A stretch of DNA of 64,000 nt from the NCBI GenBank assembly GCA_947561585.1, contig CANNZV010002452.1:47671-111670 (forward strand), given 5' to 3'. Positions 1 through 11,252 of the stretch are shown one piece after another; positions within the stretch are counted from its first letter, which is position 1, and the number at the start of each line of letters is the position of its first letter. The translations under genes were made by a program, and so were the position numbers. The notes below the pieces were generated by a model. It had not been told where the DNA came from. It ran no database searches and saw only the letters and a program-made list of their open reading frames with translations. The DNA is from Caprella mutica (taxonomy: Eukaryota; Arthropoda; Malacostraca; Amphipoda; Caprellidae).

Positions 1-418
1 AAGAAATGGAACGGTATCCCATTTTCAAATTTTGATAATGTAAGAAAAAAATATTAGAAATCATCTCCAAGAAAAATATAAGTTTATTACATAATAATGT
101 AGAACTAAGGTATCATTATTAATATTCTCAAAGTACTCGCAAAGATACCTTTACCCGAGCTAACACGGCAACATATTAACATGCAGTTGTGAAACAAGGC
201 TACTTAGACAAAGAATTAAATTAAGAATGTTCTTTGTGTGTGGATTTAGTCCTTTAGATTTCAATTATTTCATTATTTGGTACGATATATTTTGTTTTGC
301 ATATACAATTAATTTTTCAAATTATTTACAATAATTAGGTATTATCGAGTAGTTCTGGTTTAGTATTAAAGAAGAAAAACGACTGAAATTTATTTAATCC
401 TACGAATCTTCTGTTAAC
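1..418. other. AT-rich stretch, no gene seen
   Basis: No open frame, RNA gene or repeat structure that I can support. It leads into the satellite that follows. Confidence 0.5.
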
Positions 419-1310
419 CGGTAAATGATGTACCAGTTGTGCAGATCACATTAATAATTTAAAACCAAATCTAGGTAGTCATCAACTGTTGTATAGATAC
501 CATTAATTTAAAACCATGTCAAAGTAGTCATCAACTGTGGACCAATCACAGCATATGATATACAATGCAGTCGTATAGATACCATTAATTTAAAGTCAAG
601 CCAAAGTAGTCATCAACTGTGTACCAATCACATCATAGGTAAGTGATGTACTAGTTGTACAGATCAAATTATTTCAACACTATATCTTGGTAGTCATCAA
701 CTGTTGACCAATCACAACATAGATAAATGATGTACTAGTTGAACAGATCAAATTATTCCAACATTATATCTAGGTAGTCATCAACTGTTGACCAATCACA
801 ACATAGATAAATGATGTACCAGTTGTGCAGATCACATTAACAATTTAAAACTAAATCTAGGTAGTCATCAACTGTGAACCCATCAAAGACTCACATCATA
901 GGATATACAATGTAGTTGTATAGATATCATTAATTTATAACCAAGCTAAATTAGTCATTGCTGTGAACCAATCACATCATAGGATATACAATGTATTTGT
1001 ATAGATCCCATCAATTTAAAACCAAATCTAAGTAGTCATCAACTGTGAACAAATCAAAGGCTCACAGCATAGTATAAACAATGTAGTCGTATAGATCCCA
1101 TTAAGTTAAAACCAAGCCAAATTAGTCATCAATTCTGAGCCAATAACAGCATAGGATATACAATGTAGTTGTATGGGTCCCATCAATTCAAAACCAAGCC
1201 AAAATAGTCGTCAACTGTTGACCAATCACAGCACAGGATTATACAATGTAGTTGTATAAATACTATTAATTTCAAATCAAACCAATGTAGTCATCAACTG
1301 TGAACCGATC
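419..1310. repeat. Degenerate ~85 bp satellite, about 11 copies
   Basis: The motif TAGTCATCAACTGT recurs near 476, 525, 607, 691, 775, 862, 952, 1033, 1123, 1205 and 1288. Spacing is 81-90 bp apart from one short 49 bp step. Each unit also carries CCAATCACA and GATGTACCAGTTGT or TACAATGTAGT blocks. Two sub-types are visible: one with the ACCAGTTGTGCAGATC block (left half) and one with the ATACAATGTAGTTGTATAGAT block (right half). There is no coding potential. Confidence 0.85.
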
Positions 1311-2086
1311 ACCAGACAGAACTTTAACGAGTTGACAAGTATATTATATTATGGATTTCAAATTGTATCGACTCAAACAACTACAAAACTATAAAAGAAA
1401 TTGTGTAAATTATAAAGAAGAGAACTAATATTTATTCAGGTGTTTAAATCATCAAAATGTTTCAAAACCTGCAATAATCAGTAATTGAGTGACGTAAGTT
1501 GTCTCTTGTTGCTAGATGAAGTTGTAGGTGAGTTGCCTGTACGTAAACTTAAAAACAAATTAAGAGGGCGATATTTTTCTATTAAAAACAAGAAGAATAT
1601 AATCTTTGCAGAAATGAAAATTTCTTCTCATATAAGGAAGAGTTATACGAAACTTGTTTAGTGGGACGGGGTGGACACGACCCACTAAACTTTAAATAAC
1701 TGGCAATTTCATTTATCACCAATGTCTGTACAAAGCTCTGTGGCGCAATGTATAACATGTCATTTAGGGTTTTGTTGTGTAATGGATAATGCATCCTTCA
1801 TAGTTTTTTGGTGTTGGATAACTCGTCCACGACCACCTACAGAGCGGAATATTTCTGCTCCAGCCCCTAGCAAATCGGTGAGTTTTTCAATTATTTCTGC
1901 AATAACTTCTGTAAATTATAGTAAGATTGGTCCTTAATTTTTCAAATGGAGTAAATGGTAAATGCATGTTATAACATATTTACTTAACTGATCCTAAATT
2001 ACTTTCTTGAGCGTGTATATCATGAAATGTGCATGTAGAATTAGAAGAGTTCCTATTAAAGATTAGATCAAATTGTAAAAATTACT
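1311..2086. other. No gene seen
   Basis: AT-rich sequence. Short opposed open frames between 1582 and 1937 overlap on both strands and have no recognisable motif, so they are not called. Confidence 0.4.
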
Positions 2087-2168
2087 CGCTGTAGACAGGA
2101 TTCGAACCTGTGCGGGCAGAGCCCAATGGATTTCTAGTCCATCTCCTTAACCACTCGGACACCACAGC
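2087..2168 (-). tRNA. tRNA-Ser (anticodon AGA)
   Basis: An 82-nt type II tRNA. The minus strand gives a seven-pair acceptor stem (GCTGTGG with CTACAGC, one G-U), the anticodon loop CTAGAAA, a long variable arm (GGGCTCTGCCC) and the T arm CAGGTTCGAATCCTG. A box (GTGGTTAAGG) and B box (GGTTCGAATCC) are intact. A T-run follows the 3' end as a Pol III terminator. It is identical in sequence to the copies at 11999 and 47951, and all three share the 3' flank AGTAATTTTTA. Confidence 0.96.
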
Positions 2169-2311
2169 TTATTGATTGTAGTTTACGGGTACTTCATGTA
2201 GTTACCAGTCGCTGGTAGATTCCACCCCTTTAAATATCACTCCGGGTAAATAAAAAAAAAACACAACTCACCTGAGATTAGGTTTTCGGTCCTGTTTGAG
2301 ATGTCTCGGGT

Positions 2312-2343
2312 GGGTCATCTCTTTAACCAATCCGACACCACAT
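2312..2343 (-). pseudogene. tRNA-Ser 5'-half relic
   Basis: On the minus strand about 30 nt match the 5' half of tRNA-Ser(AGA) (TGTGGTGTCGGATTGG, then TTAAAGAGATG). The rest of the tRNA is lost. The matching relic in the other arm of the inverted duplication is at 11830. Confidence 0.7.
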
Positions 2344-2417
2344 ATTTTGACTTTATGTACATGGTCAGCATTTGGTTACCATAATGTTACTTGTGCAGGT
2401 AGAGAACATTAGATTTC

Positions 2418-2456
2418 AAATTTATCTCCTTAACTAACCACTTGGATAGTATAGCT
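2418..2456 (-). pseudogene. tRNA-Ser 5'-half relic
   Basis: The minus strand reads CTATCCAAGTGGTTAGTTAA then GGAGAT, a decayed D-arm of tRNA-Ser with a small insertion. The other arm keeps a weaker version near 11735-11790. Confidence 0.55.
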
Positions 2457-2512
2457 TTTGATTTGGAGTACAAGCTTCCTAGCGTAGTCCATATAATTAC
2501 CATATAGTTTAG

Positions 2513-2538
2513 CTGTGCAGTTAGATCCCAATGGATTT
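2513..2538 (-). pseudogene. tRNA-Ser 3'-part relic
   Basis: The minus strand matches the anticodon stem to T-stem part of tRNA-Ser(AGA) at about 22 of 26 positions (AAATCCATTGGGATCT...). With the two relics above it suggests a former tandem tRNA-Ser cluster. Confidence 0.55.
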
Positions 2539-2892
2539 ACAGTGGATTTCTATTATGTAGTATTTAATACTTAACTTAACGAATAACCAATCATTGTCAG
2601 TTGAAGACAAACAAGGTCGTACTCTCCTATTACCACTTTATAATATATATTTTTATATTAAATCTTTTATAAGAGTGACTAATATACAAATATTGGGGAA
2701 AGTTTAATTTTGACTGACCAGTCCCATCAAAATAATAATTCAACAAAATCTTCTCCTATTTTCGAATTCATAAGGCTATAAGCTAGCGGTTGAATATGAT
2801 ATAAATTACATAATTTGTGTTATTTTATCTTCAGACTTACCAATCCATTCTGAATAATTAAACGGGATTACGTGACTTAAAAACAAGGTGTC

Positions 2893-2965
2893 AACCTCCG
2901 GCGGGACTCGAACCCGCAATCCCTGGCTTAGGAGGCCAATGCCTTATCCATTGGGCCACGGAGGC
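2893..2965 (-). tRNA. tRNA-Arg (anticodon CCT)
   Basis: A 73-nt tRNA. The minus strand begins GCCTCCGTGGCCCAATGGAT. The anticodon loop is CTCCTAA (CCT) on a TTGGC/GCCAG stem, and the T arm is GCGGGTTCGAGTCCCGC. The first acceptor pair is G-U. It is the same as the copy at 11180 and sits at the outer edge of the left arm of the inverted duplication. Confidence 0.95.
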
Positions 2966-3394
2966 GATAAGGGTATAACTTAGTACATATACGTGCACCG
3001 TAAAAAATGGCGGCATTTTCTCATAATATATCCGATACAAATACATATCAATGATACGAAAACTAATTAAAACCAATTTGCAAATTTCTCAATCTTCACG
3101 AGAGGAATTATGATTTATCGAAATCGAAACTAAAAAGAAAAAACCTTTTTTTATATTAATTAGGTTAGATAAATGTTTCTTTATAATTATATATACACTA
3201 TACGAGATCAAGAGCTCTCCTACTGAATTTCATGCTGAAAATTCAAAATCCATTTTCTGGAATTGTAATATTGTCTAGTTATAATTCTCAGTTGATTTGA
3301 TTAGACTTTGGGTCGACTACCGGAAGCTGAATGAAGTCACGCGTTGAGATAAATTCCCTTTGCCGAATTTATGCGATGTTGTTTTATGTACATG

Positions 3395-3560
3395 GATAAC
3401 ATATTTTCACTGCACTGGGCTCATTAAAAGTTACCACAGGTTCCATTGGATGAAGAATCACGCCAGTATGCAGTATTTTCTACTCATCGATGGTATTGGC
3501 AGTTCAAGCTGATAGGCTCTTGATAACCAAACCTATTGCTTGCGGTGGTGATTATCTGGT
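3395..3560 (-). pseudogene. Decayed coding-like segment, mirrored at 9901-10272
   Basis: The minus strand encodes a short stretch (TGVILHPMEPVVTFNEP) that aligns with TGEILHPLEPIVTSNMF in the plus-strand open frame ending at 10272. Stops and frameshifts break the left copy. I do not recognise the protein. The conserved peptide suggests a once-coding gene carried in both arms of the inverted duplication. Confidence 0.35.
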
Positions 3561-3663
3561 TGAAATTCTAAAGACACATGAAAGCTTTTAGGAGAATGGA
3601 TGAGGAAAATATTTCCTCTGGTCATAATGTTTGATTAGACACAGGACTGATTCAGATTAACTG

Positions 3664-3881
3664 GGTACACAGCCTGTTGCTCGTACGGAAATTTCAACGT
3701 CATCACAAGGACTGGCGCAAGGTATCAACGTTTGCCTCTAATTTTCCACATAAACACTATATCCGAAAGTAAAATATATAAAGTTCCTATAAGCCTTTGA
3801 TATACACAGTTACAACAACCCCTGCGGTTGTCCTTATGAGGACGTTGAAATTTCTGTATGTGCAACCGGCTGTGTGTAAGG
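3664..3881. repeat. Short inverted-repeat element (MITE-like)
   Basis: Inverted arms of about 47 bp at 3664-3710 and 3832-3881 share the core GAAATTTCAACGTC and the outer ACACAGCC block. About 120 bp of unrelated sequence lies between. I see no clear target duplication. Confidence 0.6.
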
Positions 3882-4069
3882 TAAATCTAAAGCAGTCATC
3901 AGCTATTGTATTCACGTTGAAATGTGTTTCTCAGCATTTTTCCTCAAATCCTCTGAACTGTTATGGAAGTGCCTGACTGAATGTTTGAAAGCTTGCACTT
4001 ATCTTGAGATTCTGAACTTGAACTGAACTGAACTTGCTCCAATACCATAACGGCCTAACCTGACGCGTC

Positions 4070-4077
4070 CTTATATA
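4070..4077 (-). promoter_or_regulatory. Possible TATA box
   Basis: The minus strand reads TATATAAG in a locally GC-richer context (GGTATATAAGGACGCGTCAG). A TCAGTT initiator-like motif lies about 46 bp downstream, farther than usual. No supported gene follows, so this may be a fossil promoter of the decayed segment at 3395-3560. Confidence 0.2.
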
Positions 4078-4361
4078 CCAGCAGTGGCTCCATTCCTTCG
4101 CTATAGTCTGGGTACGCCAACGTTACTTCTCTTACCTTCTGTGAAAGATCCTTTTGTGAAATGAAAGTTAAATTCATCTCGTTTTTTCTCTCTAATTCAC
4201 TTTACCTTTACTACTTGATGAAGAAGCTTGACTCAGATAGCGCATAAAAGAAGGAGCAATTTGAAAATTTAGGATGAACTTTCGTTAGAAGTTTAGTACC
4301 CTCAAAACTCTCTTAGTTTAGTCTTAGATTTGGGTTGGAACAAGTTTGCCACTATTCAAAT

Positions 4362-5509
4362 GGTTCCCGGAAAGATGCTCACAAGAAAAGAGTCCGAAGT
4401 AAAAATGCCCAACAGGAAAAAAGCCCACAGGAAAAATGCCCACATGAAAAAATCTCACAAGGAAAATGACCACAGGGAAAAATGCCCACAAGGAATATTT
4501 CCCACAGGTATAAAAACCTACAAGGAAAAAAGCCCACAATTACTAACTTTGCTTTAGTATTATTAAGCCAAATGGGTTTAGAATTGTAGGTAAAATTATA
4601 TTTAATAATTACCAACTCTTCCCGTTTGGAATATTCTAAAAAATAGTATATTTTCTATTTATTCTAGTAGGAGTTTAACGTCAGCTTTCAGTCATTTCGA
4701 CTATATCGCCGACTTCAAAAATAAATTTATAAAAGGACTGGAAAAAGCAGTCAGAAAGGAAAGTAGCTGCATGAACAGAGTTACCTCCACCGTCGGTGAC
4801 AAAGCTAATGCATGCAGAAAAGCTACTCCGTGAATGCAGTTATTTACCAATGAATCTGACGAAAAGGGACATAAGCACCAGTTGCTTCACTCACGGATGG
4901 AAGAGGAAAATGAAGAGGTGATAGTAAATGAAGCCTATGAGCCTACCTAACCCAAAAAATGTAAGATCTCGTAGTTGAAAATCATAAACCTAGCGCCATC
5001 CTCTAGAACTTCAAGTAGCGTTAAAAAATTGTAAATAATTATGGTAAATATGAAAAAAGAAAATACATAATCCAAATTACAATAGCTAGGGACCCAAATG
5101 ACGCTGCTCCCTTTCATTTCCATTCACCTCAGAGAGCTTCAGGATAGAGCCCCTGGGAGCAAAATTCAATTGAAAGGCTAAAATGAAAATCACGGAGGTA
5201 TTCAAATTTATAGACTATAAAATTTAATCTCAACAAGTATACAATCAATCTTAGCAATGAAGACTTTCAAAATGTGACAAAAGGTGCAAGACATAGAAAA
5301 CTAATTGAATATTTGTACCCTTGTACACTTATGCCCTAATTTTAAACACCTTTATGTTTTTCTGTATTTTAAATATTCTGTAGCTTTGGAATTTTTCCAT
5401 GTGTGCTTTTATACCTGTTGGCAATTTTCCTTGTGGGTATTTTTCCCTGTGGGCATTTTTCCTTGTGGGCATTTTTAATGTGCGCATTTTTCCTGCAGGT
5501 TTTTATCCC
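4362..5509. mobile_element. Foldback-type element A (unit GGAAAAATGCCCACA)
   Basis: The left array (4362-4542) and right array (about 5390-5509) are made of about 15 bp units in inverted orientation. The left end is GGTTCCC followed by GGAAAGATGC. The flanks ATTCAAAT (4354-4361) and ATTCAAGA (5510-5517) look like an 8 bp target duplication with two mismatches. The interior holds a coding-like fragment. The design, inverted tandem subrepeats with 8-9 bp duplications, is that of Drosophila Foldback and sea-urchin TU elements. Assignment to that class is inference. Confidence 0.75.
4664..4950 (+). pseudogene. Coding-like fragment inside element A
   Basis: A 95-codon plus-strand frame is open except for one TGA at 4831-4833 and ends at TAA 4948-4950. 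It begins just after a pyrimidine-rich stretch and TTCTAG that would serve as a 3' splice site. The peptide is charged and looks protein-like (for example FKNKFIKGLEKAVRKE and MEEENEEVIVNEAYEP). I do not recognise it. It may be a piece of a host gene captured by the element, or the remains of the element's own protein. Confidence 0.35.
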
Positions 5510-6382
5510 ATTCAAGACCAGTTTTAGGATATCCTGCCAGGTCAAAAAATGATGAATAATAATATATCTACCAATATAGAAAATTATTTACAAAATTGGT
5601 TAGGTTTTGAACATGTTCAGTTAGCTTCATAACAAATTTCAAGAGTTCAGCAGTTGGCAACTGTCTTCAGTACCAGTTTGAACATTGCTTAGAAAGGTAC
5701 ATTCAAACTTAGCCTACAGTGAGTCGTGAACAATGATACGTATCTATATAATACTCAACTGAAATTCAGGTTGTGTTGGTGTTATCTACTCTTTAATAGT
5801 GTATGATTATTATCACTATTCTATTTGTGAAATATATGACACAGAACTTTTATTATGACAGAAAAAATAAAAAGGAAATCCTGCCACTCGATCGTCGTCA
5901 AATACACGTAGACCGACAATTATTGGGCCCAGACAATTGGGCATCGACAATTGGGCTCACCGGCAATTGAGCCCAAGACAATTAGGACCGGGACAATGGG
6001 ACCAGGAAAATTGGGCCGTAAGACAATTGGACCAACGACAATTGGGCCAAAATAATTGGGCCCCAAGACATTATATTATTTGCCCATTTTTTTCAGAATT
6101 TACTGTATCACCTTAATTAAAGACCATTGCTACTGTAATAACTAGGGATGTAACAGTATATGCTTTTTTGCATAAAAATATAGTCTGGAGCATATTTGAA
6201 GTAAAGAATATTCCTAACATAAAAGAAATATTCTCGTTATGATAAATAAATATTTTTTAATAGAACATATTCTCTTCCTGAATAAATACTATTATTCTTT
6301 TAAAATACAATAATTTTCTGTTCTTCGATTGTTCATGGAAGCAACAAATTTCCTAGTTACAGTACCTCTATATAGTGAATTC

Positions 6383-7497
6383 GGTGCACCGACAGTTGGG
6401 CCCAGGACAATTAGGTCCTGACAATTTGGCCCGCCAACAATTAAGCCCAGAAACAATTGGGCAGAACACACAATACAAAAATGTTACCTTGTTTTCACTA
6501 GGGAAGTGCCAATATTATTTTTGAAATATGCTTTATTTTATCTAAATTTTTTTTTATATTTTTCTAATTCGATTCATAAACCGTATAAGGTATATATTAG
6601 CAAGCCCCTTAATTCACATTTGGATGATAATCTCCGGTTTCAATGTAATGAAAATCTTTAAAGTATTTAAATAAGTAGTAGTATTTTGAATCATGTCAGA
6701 TGGATTCAATGTGTATTGCGTAGTGTACATTGTCTGACAAAGACAAATATTTAGTAAAAAATAGGTTAATTTTGAAGGTTATACTTTGCATTTAACAGTT
6801 GTTTGAACAGTTGTTTGGATAAAAAGAGATTATGAGAAAACATTTTGTAATAATAATTCATAAACCTCTTCAATATTGAACACTGAACAGCAATCATATA
6901 ATTCACGTTGACTTTAATTCAATTTGAATGTTCCAATAATTTCGGCATATCTAAAATAGCTACATTCTTATTTTCTATTGGTTACATCCTAACTCATTTA
7001 CTTCACAAGAGTTCACTATATAGATGTACTGTAACTAAGAAATTTGTTGCTTACATGACCTATATCGGAGCAGAAATTTATTGTAGTTTCAAAGAATAAT
7101 AGTGCTTATTCATGAAAAGAATATGTTCGATTAAATAATATTTATTTTTCATAACGAGAATATGTTTTTATGTAAGGAATATTCTTTATCTTAAATATGC
7201 TCAGGACTATATTTTTATACAAAACGCACATTGTCACAAACCTAGTTATTACAGTAGCAAGGGTCTTTAATTAAGTTAATACAGTAAACTCTGAAAAAAT
7301 TTGGAAAATAATATAATTGTCTCAGGATCCATTTGTCTTGGACCCAATTGTCTTGGGGCCCAATTGTCGTGGGGCCCATTTGTCGTGGGGCCAGATTGTC
7401 CTGGGCCTAATTGTCTTGGGCTCAATTGTCGGCGGGCCCAATTGTCCGGGCGCAACAGTCGGGGCCCGATTGTCCTGGACCCAACTGTCGGTCCACG
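6383..7497 (+). mobile_element. Foldback-type element B, copy 2 (nested)
   Basis: The left end is GGTGCAC-CGACAGTTGG and the inward-read right end CGTGGAC-CGACAGTTGG. The left array is 6383-6475, the right array about 7310-7497. The 9 bp target duplication is AGTGAATTC (6374-6382) and AGTGAACTC (7498-7506). The interior matches copy 3 in direct orientation, for example the AGCAAGCCCCTTAA block at 6600 and 7881. It is non-autonomous. Confidence 0.88.
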
Positions 7498-7695
7498 AGT
7501 GAACTCCTGTGAAGTATATGAGTTAGGATGTAGCCAATAGAAAATAAGAATGTAGCTTATAAATATGAAGAAACAATAGAAAATAAAAATGTACGTACGA
7601 AATTATTGTAACATATAAATTGAATTAAGGATAATGTGTATTTTTTGAAGCCTGTTCAGTGTTCAATATTGAAGAGTTTTATGGATTATCATTAC

Positions 7696-8764
7696 GGTGC
7701 ACCGACAGTTGGGCCCAGGACAATTGGGTCCAACGACAATATTGGGCCCCAAAACAATTAAGCCCAGAAAAAAATTGGGCAGAATACACAATAAACAAAT
7801 GTTTATATTTATGTTTAAAATATGTTTATATATTTTTTAATTCGATTGATATACTTGACTAGTTAGTAGTTATATATTAGCAAGCCCCTTAAATCACATT
7901 TGGATGCTAATCTCATGTTTCAATGTAATGAAAACCATTGAAGTATTTAAATTAGTCGTATTATTTTGAATCATGTCATATGGATTCAATGTGTAGTGTA
8001 CATCGTCTGACAAAGACAAATATTTAGTAAGAAATTGGTAAATATTAAAGGTTATACGTTACATTGAAGAGTTGTTTGAACAGTTGTTGGGATAAAATGA
8101 GATTATGAGAATACATTTTGTAGTAATACTTCATAAACCTCTTTAATATTGAACATTGAACAGGCTTCAAATAATTCACATTAACTTTAATTCATTTCGT
8201 ATGTTCTAATAATTCCGGTATGTTTTACATACCTACATCCTTATTTTCTATTGTTCCTTCATCTTAAATAGCTACTTTCTCATTTTCTATTGGCTACATC
8301 CTAACTCCTTCACTACGCAGGAGCTCTCTATAGAGGTACTGTAACTAGGAAAATTGTTACTTACATTACCTATCTCAGAACAGAAAATTATTGTAGTTTA
8401 AAAGAATAATAGTATTTATTCATGAAAAGAAAATGTTCGATTTAAAAATATTTATTTTTCATAATGAGAATATTTTTTTCATGTAAGGAATATTCTTCAT
8501 TTTAAATATGCTCAAGACTATATTTTTGTACAAAACGCATATTGTCACAATCCTAGCTATTACAGTAGCAAGGGTCTTTTAATTAGGTTAATACAGTAAA
8601 CTCTGAACAAAATTGGTTAATAATATAATTATCTCGGGGCCCAATTATCGTGGGCCCAATTGTACGGGGCCCAATTGTCGTGTGGCCCAATTGTCTTGGG
8701 ATCCAATTGTCAGCGGGCCCAATTGTCGGGGCCCAATTGTCTTGGACCCAACTGTTGGTCCACG
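7696..8764 (+). mobile_element. Foldback-type element B, copy 3 (nested)
   Basis: The left end is GGTGCAC-CGACAGTTGG and the inward-read right end CGTGGAC-CAACAGTTGG. The 8 bp target duplication is ATCATTAC (7688-7695) and ATTATTAC (8765-8772). It is parallel to copy 2 and inserted in the same host element at a different site. Confidence 0.86.
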
Positions 8765-9292
8765 ATTATTACAAAATGTATTCTCATAATCTCATTTTAT
8801 CCCACAACTGTTCAAACAACTGTTTAATGTTACTTATAACGTTTAAAATTTACCCATTTTTTACAAAATATTTGTCTCTGTCAGACGATGTACACTGCAT
8901 ATTGGATCCATAGGAAATGATTCAAAATAAAACGACTTATTTCAATACTTCAAAAAATTCCATCACATTGAAACATGAGATTAGCATCCAAATGTGATTT
9001 AAGGGGCTTGCTAATATACACCTTATCGAGTATATCAATCGAATTAAAAAAATAAACATATTTTCTAGAGAATATAAAGCATATTTCCAAGATCATCTTG
9101 TCACTTCCTTAGTAATAACAAAGTAACACTTCTTTATTGTGTCTTCTGCCCAATCTTTTTCTGGGCTCAATTATTTTTGTGACACAATTGTCGTGGGCCC
9201 AATTGTCTTCAGGCCCAATTGTCCTGTGCCCAATTGTCCTGGGCCCAATTGTCGGCTGGCCCAATTGTCCTGGGCCCAATTGTCGATGCACC

Positions 9293-9900
9293 TCATATAC
9301 ATGACCTAAGCTATATGTCATTAATGATATATCATGTTATGTGAAATTATTATACGATAAATGATTGCCCAATATGTATAATTTTCTTTTTCCAGGCACA
9401 CGTTTGATCAAATGCTCCATCTTTCATATTCTCAATTTATATGAATGTTATATCATTATGAACATTGTTATATGATAGTGGAACGTCAATTTGCATAACG
9501 GAGTTTTTTTAAACTTTTTTAGTAATTTGGCATAATTATGTTTCTAGTCTTTTCGTGTACATTTAATTTTAATATAATGAATTAATATCCTATTTGTTAT
9601 TTAGTGTTTTATTCACATAATGATTCAATTTCGAGTCTTATTTAATGAAATAACTTTCAAATGTCAATCCATATTTTTGTGAACGAGTGGCAGGAAAACC
9701 TGCCAGTCGAAAAATGATGGTTTTCAATTACTTTTTAAATTTTAATATTTTGGCATCATTAACCCACTTCTAACAAACAAATTCCTGCAAAGAAAAGTTT
9801 AAAATATATGCACATTATTTCAAGACTTTAATGGGATAATTATACTGTAGGTTCTACTGTTTTATACTTTCCGGTCACCATTCAAATATAGGAGTCCAAT
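9293..9900. other. No gene seen
   Basis: AT-rich sequence without repeats or open frames that I can support. Confidence 0.4.
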
Positions 9901-10272
9901 TTGCTTGGAGCCTCAGACTATCCACAAACACAACGTGGCCTAAAATATCAAATATTTTGCAAAACCACTTACATTTTGCCAAGTTCAGCTTGGCACCGTC
10001 CTTTTTCTTTGTTCGAAATACCTATAGTCAGATTTCAAAATGACCTTTTTAGCTGTTACCCAAGGACAGTTCATCCACAAGATACCACTCAAGATCATCT
10101 ATATTCTACAACGTTTGGTGAGAGGCCAATGGAGCGTTCTTCAGTCCAAAATATAGCTTCTCGTACTACCAATGTCATCGAGGAGCAAAAAATGCTGTAT
10201 ACTGGCGAGATTCTTCATCCATTGGAGCCTATAGTAACTTCTAATATGTTCAATGCAGTGAAAAAATTGTAA
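9901..10272 (+). pseudogene. Unrecognised open frame, mirrored decayed copy at 3395-3560
   Basis: A 123-codon frame ending at 10272. Its last ~40 residues (TNVIEEQKMLYTGEILHPLE, then PIVTSNMFNAVKKL) have a decayed mirrored counterpart on the other arm. The more N-terminal part is rich in Pro, Thr and aromatic residues and has no motif I know. The start is uncertain, because the frame begins where the mirrored homology fades. Codon-level similarity to the other arm argues for former coding status. Present function is doubtful. Confidence 0.35.
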
Positions 10273-10741
10273 CCCCGTTCAGCATAAAAACGGTATCACT
10301 TAAATTCGACAATAAGAATTAATCTCAACGCATGACTTCATTCAGTTACCAGTAGCTTACACAAATTCTAATCGAATCAACTAAGGTTTATAACTAGAGA
10401 GCGTATTTGATTTCATGAAACCAAATTTAGAATTTGCAGCAATGAAATGCATTAAGAGAACTCTTGTTTCTCATAGAGTGCAGATTTTACCACTTTAATT
10501 AATAACTTATGTAACATTATAAATATTGAAAACAATTTCTTGAGCTTCACATTCGATAATTCATGTTATTATTGAAATATAACATTGGTATTTAAATTGA
10601 TTGTAATTTAGACGCAAATAATTATTTGTCTGAAAAATCAGACAAATAATGAAAAAAAATTATTTATTTATTTATTTATTAATTATTTTCACGTATTTAT
10701 GTGAAATCAATGAAATAATGGAATATACTTTCCTTTATTGT

Positions 10742-10832
10742 AGAGCTCTACGAATATGTAGAGCTCAGGTAGAGAGCTCTACGAATATGTAGAGCTCAGG
10801 TAGAGAGCTCTACGGATATGTAGAGCTCAGGT
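10742..10832. repeat. 31 bp minisatellite, 3 copies, palindrome-rich
   Basis: Three near-identical 31 bp units begin AGAGCTCTAC and end GTAGAGCTCAGGTAG. Each holds the palindrome AGAGCTCT and its own inverted half (GTAGAGCTC), so a single strand could fold into repeated hairpins. Confidence 0.9.
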
Positions 10833-11179
10833 AAAACACATGCTCTGTTGCGTCACATTTTGATTCACACCAAAAAATAGCTAATATTTCTAGTGTGAAG
10901 CAAATTGGGACACATCAGCGGTTGTACTTCACTAGAGGCCCGCCTGATCAAAAATGATACGAAACTGAATATTTCAAAACATGTTACATTATTTTCACTG
11001 ATACGAAGTATAAATACGTGATGCATAATTAATTAAAGGCCCGATTTCTAGCATCCCATGTCAAGTAGTGTTCTGTATTCCAACCGGAACAACCCTCTCA
11101 GGCACTCAGGTTAGAAACGTGCAGCACATTCTCGTGATTGTGAAATTTATTAAATTATGCGGAAGTATATTCTATCATC

Positions 11180-11252
11180 GCCTCCGTGGCCCAATGGATA
11201 AGGCATTGGCCTCCTAAGCCAGGGATTGCGGGTTCGAGTCCCGCCGGAGGTT
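11180..11252 (+). tRNA. tRNA-Arg (anticodon CCT)
   Basis: The sequence equals the gene at 2893-2965, in opposite orientation. The anticodon loop is CTCCTAA. A and B boxes (TGGCCCAATGG, GGTTCGAGTCC) are intact. Confidence 0.95.

Larger units (their letters stand above)
2087..2966. repeat. Left arm of a ~10 kb inverted duplication
   Basis: This block is the inverted counterpart of 11180-12080: tRNA-Ser, tRNA-Ser relics and tRNA-Arg in mirrored order. The matching unique flanks include the segment around GTCCATATAATTACCATATA and the one around TTAAAAACAAG next to the tRNA-Arg. The arms are diverged outside the tRNAs. A second, more decayed mirrored pair lies inside (3200-3560 with 10180-10490), so the duplication was once larger. 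Confidence 0.8.
5907..9292 (-). mobile_element. Foldback-type element B, host copy split by two sister copies
   Basis: Arrays of a roughly 15 bp unit (GACAATTGGGCCCAG) at 5907-6072 and, inverted, at about 9149-9292. The ends are CGTAGAC-CGACAA on the left and, read inward, GGTGCAT-CGACAA on the right. The flanks TCAAATACA (5898-5906) and TCATATACA (9293-9301) form a 9 bp target duplication with one mismatch. Remove the two insertions at 6383 and 7696 and the remainder (5907-6382, 7507-7695, 8773-9292) is one ~1.2 kb element, the reverse complement of the inserted copies. It has no coding capacity. Confidence 0.85.

Noticed and set aside
2986..2997. ATACGTGCACCG as a solitary foldback end
   Set aside because: No unit array follows it, so the match to the end module is probably chance.
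4324..4615. Overlapping minus frames rich in GFFPVG/FSCGHF repeats
   Set aside because: They are translations of the foldback unit array of element A.
7301..7540. Frames of 61-79 codons rich in GPNCLGAQLSWG-like repeats, and a similar frame at 8650
   Set aside because: They are translations of the foldback arrays of element B and have no conserved start or codon bias.
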